DNA of 64,000 nt from Paramagnetospirillum magneticum AMB-1 (lineage in GTDB: Bacteria > Pseudomonadota > Alphaproteobacteria > Rhodospirillales > Magnetospirillaceae): contig NC_007626.1 of NCBI RefSeq assembly GCF_000009985.1, positions 2,535,943 through 2,599,942 on the forward strand, written 5' to 3'. Both the position numbers and the translations under genes were made by a program. Below are positions 27,403 to 38,234 of this stretch, piece after piece; position 1 is the first letter of the stretch, and every line of letters begins with the position of its first letter. The notes below the pieces were generated by a model that saw nothing but the letters and a program-made list of their open reading frames with translations, ran no database searches and had not been told where the DNA came from.

Positions 27403-28392
27403 TCAGGCGTTGTAGGCGCCGCCCCGCAGGATGCGAATGTAATTGACCCGGTCGTAAGCGGCCAGGTCCCTGGTGGCGCCGCGGCTCATTTTCCCGCGGA
27501 TGTCGGCCACCGATTCGGCCTCGCGTTCCTTGAGTTCGGCGATCAGGCCGTCATGCAGGGTCTTCATGTAGTCGACGCCGTGGCGCATCAGGGCCGAGGT
27601 GGTCATCACCACATCGGCGCCGACGAACAGGTACTTCACCACCTCGGCGGCGGTCTGCACGCCTGAACTGGCGGCAATGGAGGCCTTGATCTTGCCGGCC
27701 AGGGTGGCGATCCACAGCAGGGGCAGGCGGATCTCGCCCTTGTGGCTGAGCTTGAGGTCACGGACCAGCTTCAACTCATCCAGATCGATATCGGGCTGGT
27801 AGAACCGGTTGAACAGCACCACCCCGTCGACGCCGTGGTCGTCGAGCACCTTCACCATGTTGCCGACCGAGCTGAAATAGGGGCTGAGCTTCATGGAAAC
27901 CGGGATGGAGACCGCCGACTTCACGTCCTCTAGGATTTCCAGGTAGCGAGATTCCACCTCGGTGCCGCTCATGTCCATGTCGGTGGGCAGCAGGTAGACG
28001 TTCAGCTCGATGGCGCTGGCGCCGGCTTGCTGACTCTGGGCGGCATACTCGGTCCAGCCGGTGCGCGTGGTGCCGTTCAGGCTGGCAATGACCGGGATTT
28101 CCAGGGCCTCGCGGGTGCGCCGGATCAGGTCGAGATAGTTCTTCGGACCGGCATTGGCCGAGATGTTGGCGGGGAAATACGAGAAGGCCTCGGAATTGCC
28201 CTCGCAGACCAGGCGCTCGATCTCGTCGATTTCGTTCTCGATGTCCTCCTGGAAGATGGAAGGCAGCACGATGGCCGCCGCGCCGCAATCTTCCAGGCGC
28301 CGGGAATTGCCGAGGTCGAGGGCCAGCGGTGACGCCGAGACCACCAGGGGATTCTTAATGTCGAGGCCGAGATAGCGGGTGGCGAGATTCAT
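27403..28392 (-). CDS. Dihydroorotate dehydrogenase-like flavoprotein
   Basis: A 329-aa TIM-barrel FMN protein resembling class 1 dihydroorotate dehydrogenases and the PreA part of dihydropyrimidine dehydrogenase. Typical features are the N-terminal NPLVVSASPLALD, a SLNGTTRTGW strand, IELNVYLLPTD, MKLSPYFSS, GVVLFNRFYQPD and the phosphate-binding GVQTAAEVVKYLFVGADVV. The usual DHODH cysteine loop is not evident, so the substrate may differ; the family often occurs beside pyruvate:flavodoxin oxidoreductase genes, none of which is here. The ATG at 28392 gives the family N-terminus MNLATRYLGL; the frame extends further upstream without similarity. Single-gene unit with its own terminator. Confidence 0.8.
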   Translation of the reverse strand: MNLATRYLGLDIKNPLVVSASPLALDLGNSRRLEDCGAAAIVLPSIFQEDIENEIDEIERLVCEGNSEAFSYFPANISANAGPKNYLDLIRRTREALEIPVIASLNGTTRTGWTEYAAQSQQAGASAIELNVYLLPTDMDMSGTEVESRYLEILEDVKSAVSIPVSMKLSPYFSSVGNMVKVLDDHGVDGVVLFNRFYQPDIDLDELKLVRDLKLSHKGEIRLPLLWIATLAGKIKASIAASSGVQTAAEVVKYLFVGADVVMTTSALMRHGVDYMKTLHDGLIAELKEREAESVADIRGKMSRGATRDLAAYDRVNYIRILRGGAYNA

Positions 28393-28519
28393 GGCGGGGC
28401 GTCCTTCGTTCACGGGCAGAATGTTGCGCCAGTGAAAGGGTAGACCGGGCCGGGCTCGCGCGGCAAGATGGAAAGGGATATGGTGCACGCCGCCCATCTC
28501 TTCCAGGTTGCTTCAGCCC

Positions 28520-29623
28520 ATGCATCTCGCCGACGCGTCAAAGCATCTTTGGCTGGCCTTGTCGCCCCATGGCTATGGTCATGCCGCCATGACCGCCCCG
28601 GTCATCCATGCCTTGCGACGGCGCCTGCCGGATTTGCGCCTCACCATCCAGACCACCGTACCCCGGGCTTTCCTGGAAGAGCGCTATGGCCCCGATTTCA
28701 TCCATGTGCCCGAGATTCCCGATTTCGGGCTGAAAATGGTCTCGGCGGTCGGGGTTGATCTTGATGCATCAGCCGAGGGTTATCGGCGAATGCACTCTGA
28801 TTTCACAACTTTGGTCGAAGGTGAGGCCGAGCGGCTGCGGCGGATGCGCCCGGATGTGGTGCTGGCCAATGTTCCCTACGTGACTCTGGCGGCCGCCGCC
28901 CGCGCCGGCATTCCGGCGGTGGCGCTCAGTTCCTTGCAATGGGCCGACATTTATCGCCACTACCTGGGCGATCGCCCTGAAGCGGCCGCTATCCTGGCCG
29001 AGATGCGGGCGGCCTATAACTCGGCCCGCGCCTTCCTGCGGGTGACGCCGGCCATGGATATGCCCAGCATCGACAATGTGGTCGAGATCGGGACGGTGGC
29101 GACACGGGGTCGGAACCGTCGGGACGCTTTGGAAGCCCGGTTTCCCGGCAAGGTGGGCTTGGTGGCGTTCGGCGGCATCGATCATGACCTGTCCCTGGAG
29201 AGATGGCCGCGCCTTGAGGGATGGACCTGGGCAACGGCCCTGGATTGTCCCCCGGAGCGCGACGACATCGTGCCCTGGCGCAGCCTCGGCCTGTCGTTTG
29301 CCGATCTGGCGGCCTCGGTGGATGTCATCATCACGAAACCCGGCTATGGCACCTTTACTGAGGCGGCGCTGGCGGGAATTCCCGTCCTGTACGTGGCACG
29401 ACCCGACTGGCCGGAATCGCCGGCCATGGATCGATGGCTGATGGCCCATACCAGGGCGCTGGCGGTAACGGCGGAAAGCTTGCTTCTCCAGTTGAAAGAA
29501 CAACTGCATGCGTTGTTTTCTCTTCCTGATCAGCCGGTTGGCGAGGCGGCGGGGAGTGAGGACGCGGCCGATTTCATCGAGCGGATGTTGCTTGCCAAAA
29601 GCGCCATCTGCGAAAGAAGTTGA
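28520..29623 (+). CDS. Glycosyltransferase-like protein (GT-B fold)
   Basis: A 367-aa protein with the look of a GT-B glycosyltransferase of the MurG/UGT type: an N-terminal LWLALSPHGYGHAAMTAPVI glycine/histidine loop after the first strand, a middle VAFGGIDHD strand start, and a C-terminal donor-site-like stretch (VDVIITKPGYGTFTEAALAGIPVLY) matching the KPGxGT...EA..G.P pattern. No membrane segment. Donor and acceptor are unknown. The ATG at 28520 is preferred to a TTG at 28508. It is divergent from the dihydroorotate-dehydrogenase-like gene with 127 bases between starts. Confidence 0.75.
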   Translation: MHLADASKHLWLALSPHGYGHAAMTAPVIHALRRRLPDLRLTIQTTVPRAFLEERYGPDFIHVPEIPDFGLKMVSAVGVDLDASAEGYRRMHSDFTTLVEGEAERLRRMRPDVVLANVPYVTLAAAARAGIPAVALSSLQWADIYRHYLGDRPEAAAILAEMRAAYNSARAFLRVTPAMDMPSIDNVVEIGTVATRGRNRRDALEARFPGKVGLVAFGGIDHDLSLERWPRLEGWTWATALDCPPERDDIVPWRSLGLSFADLAASVDVIITKPGYGTFTEAALAGIPVLYVARPDWPESPAMDRWLMAHTRALAVTAESLLLQLKEQLHALFSLPDQPVGEAAGSEDAADFIERMLLAKSAICERS

Positions 29624-29689
29624 GAGGGGGCGGATTTGTCACGCGGGGGTATCGAAATCCGTTTACCCAATTCACATATGCGTGACATC

Positions 29690-29808
29690 GGTTGGCGGTG
29701 CCCTGGTACCGGACCGGTGAGGGCTCCCGGTTCGATCTCCTCTGCCGGGATGACCTGCACAGACTCGTGGGGCGTGCCCGTTCGGCCAAGGGGTACGCCC
29801 CGCTTTTC
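29690..29808 (+). ncRNA. Candidate small RNA or cutA leader
   Basis: Between 29623 and cutA lies a structured stretch that no protein explains. A stem TCCCGG / CCGGGA (29725-29750) presents a 14-base loop holding TCTCCTCT, an anti-Shine-Dalgarno sequence as seen in several alphaproteobacterial trans-acting small RNAs. A second hairpin with an 11-bp stem (29769-29779 with 29791-29801, one G-T pair) is followed by CGCTTTTCT, like an intrinsic terminator. The 5' end is not defined. It could also be an attenuator leader of cutA, whose start is 22 bases further on. Not recognised as 6S or SRP RNA. Confidence 0.35.
29769..29808 (+). terminator. Intrinsic terminator upstream of cutA
   Basis: GGGGCGTGCCC / GGGTACGCCCC stem, 11-base loop, then CGCTTTTC. 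It lies just before the cutA ribosome binding site, so it ends either a small RNA or an attenuated cutA transcript. Confidence 0.65.
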
Positions 29809-29828
29809 TGGCAATAGGGGGTAACCAA

Positions 29829-30146
29829 TTGACGACACACATGATTTACATCACCGCCTCCAGCCGGGAGGAGGCGGTGTCCCTGGCCCGCGCCCTGGTG
29901 GGCGAGCGGCTTGTCGCCTGTGCCAACATCCTGGACGGCGCCACCTCGGTCTATTGGTGGGACGGGCGGGTCTGCGAGGAGTCCGAAGCCGTGCTGATTT
30001 GCAAGACCCGGGCGGATATGGTGGATTCCGTGATCCGGAAGGTGAGGGAGTTGCACTCCTACGCCTGCCCCTGCGTGGTGGCCTTACCCATCGAGGCGGG
30101 CAATCCCGCCTATCTCAACTGGATCAGGACCGAGACCGGCGGCTGA
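29829..30146 (+). CDS. cutA: Divalent-cation tolerance protein CutA
   Basis: A 105-aa trimeric cytoplasmic protein of the CutA1 family, tied to copper and other divalent-cation tolerance though its real role is debated. Family stretches: ITASSREEAVSLARALVGERLVAC (around 8-31, with NILDGATSVYWW), EAVLICKTRADMV and ELHSYACPCVVALPIEAGNPAYLNWI. A TTG at 29829 is the probable start, with GGGGG at 29817-29821; an ATG at 29841 is possible. It ends one base before the convergent ispDF. Confidence 0.93.
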   Translation: MTTHMIYITASSREEAVSLARALVGERLVACANILDGATSVYWWDGRVCEESEAVLICKTRADMVDSVIRKVRELHSYACPCVVALPIEAGNPAYLNWIRTETGG

Positions 30147-30147
30147 T

Positions 30148-31302
30148 TTATCGCGGCAGCCAGACCGAGGCCATGGCCTGGGCGGCGATGCCCTCCTTGC
30201 GGCCGGTAAAGCCCAATCCCTCGGTGGTGGTGGCCTTGACGCTGACCCGGTCCTGGGAAATGCCAAGGATTTCCGCCACTCTCGCCGCCATGGCGGCGCG
30301 GTGCGGCCCCACCTTGGGGCGCTCGCAGATGATGGTCACGTCCACATTGACGATGCGGCCGCCCTTGGCGGTGACCAGCGAGCCGGCATGGGCCAGAAAC
30401 TGGTCCGAGGCGGCTCCCTTCCACCTGGCATCGGTGGGCGGGAAATGATGGCCGATGTCGCCGGCCGAGATGGCGCCCAGCACGGCATCGGTCAGGGCGT
30501 GCAGCCCGACATCAGCGTCGGAATGGCCCAGCAGCCCGGCCTCGTGCGGCACGGGAACGCCGCACAGCCAGCAGGCATCCTTGGCCGGGTCGAAGCGGTG
30601 CACGTCGTAGCCCGAGGCGGAGCGGACCTCGCCGGGGCCGTCGAACAGGCAGCGCGCCCGCTCCAGATCGGCGCCGGTGGTGATCTTGACGTTGTCCTCG
30701 GCGCCGTTCACCAGTTCCACCGCCAGCCCGGCCTTTTCCGCCACGGCGGCATCGTCGGTCAGCTCGTTGCCGATCACCGCGTGATGGGCGGCGACGATCT
30801 CGGCATAGCGGAATCCCTGGGGAGTTTGGGCGCGGAACAGATTGGCGCGGTCCACCGTGTCGGCCACGAAACCGTCCTGGCCGCGCTTCAGGGTATCGGC
30901 GACGGGAACCACGGGCAGGGCGCCGGGGTGGCGGTCAAGGGCGCGGATCACCCGGCCGATGGTGCCGTGATCGATGAAGGGCCGCGCCCCATCATGGATT
31001 AGCACCTTGTCCGGATTGAGATCCTTCAGGCTGTCGAGGCCCAGGCGCACGCTGTCCTGGCGGGTGGCGCCGCCATGGACCGGCTCCAGCAGGTTCAGGC
31101 CGGCGGCGGCCATGTCGTAGAGCTGGCGGTCGTCGGGATGGATGACGGCGCGCACGGCACCGATCTCGGGATTGGTGGCGAAGGCCGCCAGGGTGTGGCG
31201 CAACACCATGCGCCCGGCCAGATCGTGATACTGCTTGGGCAGGTCGCCGCCGAACCGCCGCCCGCGTCCCGCCGCCACCACCAGCACAACCGTCTTGGCC
31301 AT
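30148..31302 (-). CDS. ispDF: Bifunctional MEP cytidylyltransferase / MECDP synthase
   Basis: A 384-aa fusion of two enzymes of the non-mevalonate isoprenoid pathway. IspD is at residues 1 to about 225 (VVAAGRGRRFGGDLPKQY, KVLIHDGARPF, EDNVKITTGADL). IspF begins at about 230 (SGYDVHRF, GHSDADVGLHALTDA, LGFTGRKEGI). The fused form is usual in alphaproteobacteria. The ATG at 31302 gives the standard N-terminus. Convergent with cutA; no terminator visible between the two. Confidence 0.96.
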   Translation of the reverse strand: MAKTVVLVVAAGRGRRFGGDLPKQYHDLAGRMVLRHTLAAFATNPEIGAVRAVIHPDDRQLYDMAAAGLNLLEPVHGGATRQDSVRLGLDSLKDLNPDKVLIHDGARPFIDHGTIGRVIRALDRHPGALPVVPVADTLKRGQDGFVADTVDRANLFRAQTPQGFRYAEIVAAHHAVIGNELTDDAAVAEKAGLAVELVNGAEDNVKITTGADLERARCLFDGPGEVRSASGYDVHRFDPAKDACWLCGVPVPHEAGLLGHSDADVGLHALTDAVLGAISAGDIGHHFPPTDARWKGAASDQFLAHAGSLVTAKGGRIVNVDVTIICERPKVGPHRAAMAARVAEILGISQDRVSVKATTTEGLGFTGRKEGIAAQAMASVWLPR

Positions 31303-31393
31303 ATCCGATCTCCCTTGGAAAAGCGGGCGACAGACTATGCGAGCCGATGCCTCCTGCCAAGGCTTGATACCGGCGCCTCTGTGCGCCGGCTAG

Positions 31394-31463
31394 GCCCAAG
31401 GGGACGCGCCGCTCATGCGGCGGGAGCCAAGCGGGCGGAGGCCCGCGCCCGGCGATTGAGGGC
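31394..31463. repeat. Dispersed intergenic repeat A, copy 2
   Basis: A 70-base element with the same block order as 14375-14435: GCCCAAGGGG, palindrome CGCCGCTCATGCGGCG, GGAGCCAAGCG, a 9-base insertion relative to copy 1, then CGCCCGGCGATTGAGGGC. It lies between the divergent ispDF and the HemX-like gene. Confidence 0.6.
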
Positions 31464-31540
31464 GTGCTGATCGAAATCGATCAGCAAAAACAGGCGCTGT
31501 CACCCCTTTGCGCTGCCGCAAAGGATGATATAGTCCGCCC

Positions 31541-32341
31541 ATGTCATCCCTGGCTCTCAATATCGTCGCCCTCGTGGCGCTCCTGCCAGCCGCGCTGGAG
31601 GCCCTGCGCGCCGGCGACGGCCGTAGCGGCCGCTTCCGCCTCTGCATGGCCCTGGCGGTCACCGGGCCGGCGCTGTGGGCGCTTTCCCTGATGGGAGGGC
31701 AGTGGCAGACCAGTCTTTCTGCCGCCCTGTGGGTGTCCATTGCCGCCACGGCCGCCCTGTTCGCCGCCCTGGCCCAGGCCTCGGCGCAGGGGTGGCGGCT
31801 TGCGCCGCTGCTGATGCCGTTCCTGGCGGCGCTCGGCCTGCTGGCCTCCCTGGTGCAGTGGGTGGAGGCGCCGTCGCAGATGAGCGGGGCGGTTCCGGCC
31901 GCCTGGCTGGACCTTCACATTGTCGTTTCGGTCCTGACCTACGCCCTGCTGACCCTGGCGGCGGTGGCGTCGCTGGCCACTTTCCTGCAGGAGCGCGCCC
32001 TGAAGCGCAAGGCCCCCACCCAATTGACCCGCATGCTGCCCAGCGTCGCGGACAGCGAAGGCCTGGCCGGGCGCCTGTTGCTGGCCTCGGAGGCCGTTCT
32101 GGGCCTTGGGCTGGCCACCGGCATGGCCACCCAGTATTTCGAGACCGGGACCGTGCTGGCCCTGTCCCACAAGATCCTGCTGTCGCTGCTGGCCTTCGCC
32201 CTGATCGGGGCGTTGCTCATCGGGCATCGGGTGTGCGGCGTGCGAGGCCGGGTGGCCGCCCGCGTGGTCCTGCTGTCCTACCTGCTGCTGACCCTGGCCT
32301 ATCCCGGGGTGAAATTCGTGACACAGGTTCTGCTGCCCTAG
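31541..32341 (+). CDS. HemX/CcsA-like membrane protein
   Basis: A 266-aa integral membrane protein with about eight hydrophobic segments, of the cytochrome c assembly (HemX/YpjD) family. A central LDLHIVVSVLTYALLTLAAVA segment (around 124-144) with a membrane histidine, and a late LSHKILLSLLAF segment with another, are the expected haem-facing positions. The tryptophan-rich WGxxW motif of true CcsA/CcmC haem handlers is not present. A role in haem-related membrane assembly is inferred. It is followed 69 bases later by nifR3. Confidence 0.75.
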   Translation: MSSLALNIVALVALLPAALEALRAGDGRSGRFRLCMALAVTGPALWALSLMGGQWQTSLSAALWVSIAATAALFAALAQASAQGWRLAPLLMPFLAALGLLASLVQWVEAPSQMSGAVPAAWLDLHIVVSVLTYALLTLAAVASLATFLQERALKRKAPTQLTRMLPSVADSEGLAGRLLLASEAVLGLGLATGMATQYFETGTVLALSHKILLSLLAFALIGALLIGHRVCGVRGRVAARVVLLSYLLLTLAYPGVKFVTQVLLP

Positions 32342-32410
32342 CGAATTGCTTTTTTTGCAGGCAGCTTTTGCCATTGCATTGTGCGGCGTCTGCATAATAA
32401 ATACGCAGCC

Positions 32411-33418
32411 ATGGCACAGCACACACGCAAGAGCATCTCCATCGGATCGGTGACCCTGGAGAACCCGGTCATCCTGGCTCCCATGGCCGGGGTCACGGAC
32501 ATGCCCAACCGCCGGCTGGTCAAGCGCCTGGGCGCCGGACTGGTGGTGTCCGAGATGATCGCCAGTCAGGCGATGATCCGCCAGAACCGCCAGACCATGC
32601 AGATGGCCCAGCACACCGCCGAGGAATTTCCCATGTCGGTGCAACTGGCCGGCTGCGAGCCCAAGGTGATGGCCGAGGCGGCGAAACTGAACCAGGATCT
32701 GGGCGCCGCCATCATCGACATCAACATGGGCTGCCCGGTCAAGAAGGTGGCGCTGAAGGGCGAGGCCGGCTCGGCCCTGATGCGCAACGAGAATCTGGCG
32801 GCCCGCATCCTGACCGCCGTGGTCAAGGCGGTGGATATCCCCGTCACGCTGAAGATGCGCACCGGCTGGGACATGAACAGCCGCAACGCGCCCAGTCTGG
32901 CCAGGGTGGCGGAGGAGTGCGGCATCCGCATGGTCACCGTGCACGGGCGGACACGCAATCAGATGTACACAGGCCAGGCCGACTGGGCCTTCATCGGCGA
33001 GGTCAAGCGGGCCGTCTCCATTCCCGTGATCGGCAATGGCGATGTGGAGAGCATCGACGATGCCGTCCGCATGCTGGAATTGTCCGGCGCCGACGGGGTG
33101 ATGATCGGGCGGGGCACTTACGGCCGTCCGTGGCTGCCGGGGCAGGTGGCCCATTACCTCGCCACCGGCGAGCGGCTACCCGACCCGTCGCGAGCCGAGC
33201 AGTTGCAGATCATGCTGGAACACCTGGACGCCATGCTGTCCCATTACGGTTCCGAACCGGGCGTGCGCATCGCCCGCAAGCACATGGCCTGGTACTCCAA
33301 GGGATTGCCGGGGTCGGCCGAGTTCCGGGCCGAGGTCAACCGCACCAATGATCCCGACCAGTTGCGCCTGGCCATCACCGAATTCTATGCACCTCTGCTG
33401 GAAAAGGCCGCCGCCTGA
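32411..33418 (+). CDS. dusB: tRNA-dihydrouridine synthase (NifR3 type)
   Basis: A 335-aa FMN enzyme reducing uridines in the tRNA D loop. Motifs: LAPMAGVTDMPNRRL, the catalytic cysteine in DINMGCPVKKV, KMRTGWD, VHGRTRNQMYTG and VIGNGDVES. In alphaproteobacteria the gene, first named nifR3, heads the ntrBC operon, as here; its stop shares one base with the ntrB start (TGATG). The ATG at 32411 fits the family; the gap upstream has AT-rich sequence (TGCATAATAAATA) likely to include the promoter. Confidence 0.95.
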   Translation: MAQHTRKSISIGSVTLENPVILAPMAGVTDMPNRRLVKRLGAGLVVSEMIASQAMIRQNRQTMQMAQHTAEEFPMSVQLAGCEPKVMAEAAKLNQDLGAAIIDINMGCPVKKVALKGEAGSALMRNENLAARILTAVVKAVDIPVTLKMRTGWDMNSRNAPSLARVAEECGIRMVTVHGRTRNQMYTGQADWAFIGEVKRAVSIPVIGNGDVESIDDAVRMLELSGADGVMIGRGTYGRPWLPGQVAHYLATGERLPDPSRAEQLQIMLEHLDAMLSHYGSEPGVRIARKHMAWYSKGLPGSAEFRAEVNRTNDPDQLRLAITEFYAPLLEKAAA

Positions 33419-34535
33419 TGCCCATCCCCATCGTCTCGGCTTTGAAGCGCGGCTTGTCCGGCTCCACCTTCGACCCGACCACGGTGCTGAGCGCCCTGGG
33501 CGCCGCCGTGGTGGCGGTGGATCGCCAGAACGTCATCCGCTACGCCAATGGCGCCGCCGAGCAATTGTTCGCCTGCGGCGCCGCTTATTTGATCGGTCAT
33601 CCCGTCACCGACTTCCTGCCGCCGGATTCGCCGCTGCTGGCCCTGGTCACCCAGGCCCGCGACGGCAATTTCTCGGTGGCCGAGCACGGCGTGACCCTGG
33701 ACACGCCACGCACCGGGCACCGCACCGTCACCGTCCAGGTCTCGCCGATCATCGAGACGGCCGGCGCCGTGGTGATCAGCCTGCACGAGCAGTCTATCGC
33801 GCTGAAGATCGGCGCCCAGCTGACCAGCCGCAACGCGGCGCGCTCGGTCAGCGCCATGGCCGCCATCCTGGCCCACGAGGTCAAGAACCCGCTGTCGGGC
33901 ATCCGGGGCGCCGCCCAATTGCTGGAGCAGAATGCCGGCGAGGACGACCGCGTCCTGACCCGGCTGATCTGCGACGAGGCGGACCGCATCGTGGCCCTGG
34001 TCGACCGCATGGAAGCCTTCTCGGATAATCCCTCGGTGGAGCGTAGCGCCGTCAACATCCACCGGGTACTGGAGCATGTGCGCCGCATCTCCGAGGCCGG
34101 ATTCGCCCGTTCGGTGCGGATCATCGAGAATTACGACCCCTCCCTGCCGCCGGTGCTGGGCGATCGCGACCAGTTGGTGCAGGTGTTCCTGAACCTGGTG
34201 AAGAACGCCGCCGAGGCGGTGCCGGAGGAGGGGGGCGAGATCGTCCTGTCCACCGGCTATCAGCACGGAGTCCGTCTGGCCCTGCCGGGCAGCGAAACGC
34301 GCCGCCACCTGCCGCTGGTGGTGAGCATCCAGGACAACGGCCCCGGCATCCCCGAGGATCTGAAACCCAATCTGTTCGACGCCTTCGTCACCACCAAGAC
34401 GTCGGGCAGCGGGCTGGGACTGGCCCTGGTGGCCAAGATCATCGGTGATCACGGGGGCGTGATCGAATTCGACAGCGTGCCGAGGCGGACCATTTTCCGG
34501 GTGATGCTGCCCATGGTCCAGGATGGGGATGGCAA

Positions 34536-34539
<4 letters not shown>
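33418..34539 (+). CDS. ntrB: Nitrogen regulation sensor kinase NtrB
   Basis: A 373-aa soluble histidine kinase/phosphatase acting on NtrC, controlled by PII. An N-terminal PAS domain (about 20-125) precedes the H box (ILAHEVKNPLSGIRGAAQ, histidine near 156), the N box (FLNLVKNAAEAVPE) and the G boxes (DNGPGIPED, TSGSGLGLALV). It has no membrane segment. It overlaps dusB by one base and ntrC by four (GTGA). Confidence 0.96.
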
Positions 34540-35999
<1,460 letters not shown>

Positions 36000-38234
36000 A
36001 TGGCGTTCGGCCGCCGCATACGACACTGGGCCCGCCGGGTCGATCTGGCGCGTCGCCTAGCCTATGGGCTGACCTTCGCCTCCGTACCGGCCATCGTCGC
36101 CACGGTTTGGGTGATGGGCGGCGGCGGCGCCGGTCCCGCGGGGCCTGATTCCCGCATCGTGCTGTCGCTGCTGGCCACCGACGGCATTCTGCTGGCCGCC
36201 CTGGGCGCGGTGGTCGGGTTCCGGGTGCTGGACGTGCTCAAGGCCCGCCGGCGGGGAGCCTCCGGCTCCAAGCTGCATCTGCGCTTCATCATGCTGTTCG
36301 CCCTGGTGGCGGTGACGCCTTCGGTGCTGATGAGCGTCGGCTCCACCGCCTTTTTCAAGTACGGGGTGGAAAGCTGGTTCTCGGACCGGGTTCGCACCGC
36401 GCTGCAGGCCTCGCTTGAAGTCGCCCATGCCTATCTGGAGGAGCACAAGCGCATCATCGGCGGCGATGCCCTGGCCATGGCCAACGACATCAACCGCGAG
36501 GGGCCGCTCCTGCTGCGCTCGCCCCAGCATTTCGCCCAGTTCGTCGGTACCCAGGCGGCCATCCGCGGCCTGACCGAGGCCATCGTCTTCGATACCCGCG
36601 GCAATATCCTGGCCCGCTCGGGGCTGATCTTCGCGGTCGAGGCCAGCATCGACCAGATTCCCGCCTGGGCCCTGGACAAGGCGCGCAGCGGCGACGTGGT
36701 GGTGCTGTCCGGGGCGGGCGAGGACCGGGTCAAGGCCCTGGTCCAGCTTCAGGGCCTGTTCGGCGACACCTTCTTGTACGTGGGCCGCTTCGTCGATCCC
36801 AAGGTGATCGGCCATATGGCCAAGACCTCCGAGGCGGTGGCGCAGTACGAGAATCTGGAGGGGCGCCTGTCGGGGCTGGAACAGGCCTTCTCGCTGATCT
36901 TTGCCATCGTGGCGCTGCTGCTGGTGCTGACCGCCATCTGGGTCGGCGTGTCCATGGCGGTGAGGCTGGCCACGCCCATCGGGCGGCTGATCGACGCCGC
37001 CGAGAAGGTGCGCTCCGGCGATCTCGATGCCCGGGTAGCCGAGGATGCCGCCGACGAGATCGGCGTGCTCAGCCGCGCCTTCAACCGCATGACCCACCAG
37101 CTTTCCAGCCAGCGCCAGGATCTGGTGGACGCCAACCGCGAGCTGGACGAGCGCCGCCGCTTCACTGAGACGGTGCTGGCCGGCGTGTCTTCGGGCGTCA
37201 TCGGCCTGGACGCCGCGGGCCGTATCCATCTGCCCAACCGCTCGGCGGGCGAACTGATCGGCATCAATCTCGACGACAATGTGGGCCAGGACATCCGCGA
37301 CGTCATCCCCGAGCTGTCCGAGTCCCTGGACGAAGCCATCCGCCGGCCCGAAAAGCTGGTCCAGCGCGAGGTGCGCCTGTCCACCGCCGGAGGGCGAAGC
37401 CGTATCCTGCTGGTCCGCGTCGCGGCCGAACGCCTGGAATCCGAGATCATCGGCTATGTGGTGACCTTCGACGACATCACCGAGCTGGTCTCGGCCCAGC
37501 GCACCGCCGCCTGGGCGGATGTGGCGCGGCGCATCGCCCATGAGATCAAGAATCCGCTGACCCCGATCCAGCTGTCGGCGGAGCGCTTGAAACGTAAGTA
37601 TCTCAAGGAGATACAAAGCGATCCTGAGACTTACGTCAATCTGGTGGAGACCATCGTCCGCCAGGTTGGCGATATCGGGCGCATGGTCGACGAGTTTTCG
37701 TCCTTCGCCCGCATGCCGGCGCCGCAGATCAAGCCCGACGACCTCAACGACATCTGCCGTCAGGCCATGTTCCTGCAGCGTACCGGCAATCCCGGCGTGG
37801 AGTTCGTCCATCACCTGCCGGACGGCAAGGTTCCGGTGCTGTGCGACAGCCGGCTGATCGGCCAGGCGCTGACCAATCTTTTAAAGAATGCCGTCGAGGC
37901 CATCCAGGGCCGCGACGACCCGGAGGCGCCGCGTGGCCGCATCGCCCTCAGCCTCGTTTCCCATTCGGACCGGCTGGTGGTCACTGTCGAGGATAACGGC
38001 AAGGGCCTGCCCACCGAGAACCGGGAACGGCTGACCGAGCCCTACGTTACCACCCGGACCAAGGGCACCGGCTTGGGGCTGGCCATCGTCAAGAAGATCA
38101 TGGAAGACCACGGCGGTGATCTGTATCTTGAGGACGCGCCTGGGGGGGGCGCGCGGATCGGACTGGTCTTCCCGTCCTCCGAGCAGCAGCAATCCCAGGC
38201 AACCGGCGAAAACACGGTAACCCATGGCGCATGA
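36000..38234 (+). CDS. ntrY: Nitrogen regulation sensor kinase NtrY
   Basis: A 744-aa membrane histidine kinase, partner of NtrX. Membrane segments lie at about 20-40, 50-72 and 92-115, then a large extracytoplasmic loop and a fourth segment at about 295-320. HAMP follows (about 320-375), then PAS, the H box (VARRIAHEIKNPLTPIQLS), an N box (LTNLLKNAVEAI) and G boxes (DNGKGLPTE, TKGTGLGLAIV). It starts directly after the ntrC stop and overlaps ntrX by 11 bases. NtrYX responds to nitrogen and to redox/oxygen in alphaproteobacteria. Confidence 0.95.
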   Translation: MAFGRRIRHWARRVDLARRLAYGLTFASVPAIVATVWVMGGGGAGPAGPDSRIVLSLLATDGILLAALGAVVGFRVLDVLKARRRGASGSKLHLRFIMLFALVAVTPSVLMSVGSTAFFKYGVESWFSDRVRTALQASLEVAHAYLEEHKRIIGGDALAMANDINREGPLLLRSPQHFAQFVGTQAAIRGLTEAIVFDTRGNILARSGLIFAVEASIDQIPAWALDKARSGDVVVLSGAGEDRVKALVQLQGLFGDTFLYVGRFVDPKVIGHMAKTSEAVAQYENLEGRLSGLEQAFSLIFAIVALLLVLTAIWVGVSMAVRLATPIGRLIDAAEKVRSGDLDARVAEDAADEIGVLSRAFNRMTHQLSSQRQDLVDANRELDERRRFTETVLAGVSSGVIGLDAAGRIHLPNRSAGELIGINLDDNVGQDIRDVIPELSESLDEAIRRPEKLVQREVRLSTAGGRSRILLVRVAAERLESEIIGYVVTFDDITELVSAQRTAAWADVARRIAHEIKNPLTPIQLSAERLKRKYLKEIQSDPETYVNLVETIVRQVGDIGRMVDEFSSFARMPAPQIKPDDLNDICRQAMFLQRTGNPGVEFVHHLPDGKVPVLCDSRLIGQALTNLLKNAVEAIQGRDDPEAPRGRIALSLVSHSDRLVVTVEDNGKGLPTENRERLTEPYVTTRTKGTGLGLAIVKKIMEDHGGDLYLEDAPGGGARIGLVFPSSEQQQSQATGENTVTHGA

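Noticed and set aside
29624..29828. 6S RNA or SRP RNA before cutA
   Set aside because: The conserved SRP loop sequence is absent and the hairpins do not form a long rod with a central bubble. It is left as an unnamed candidate.
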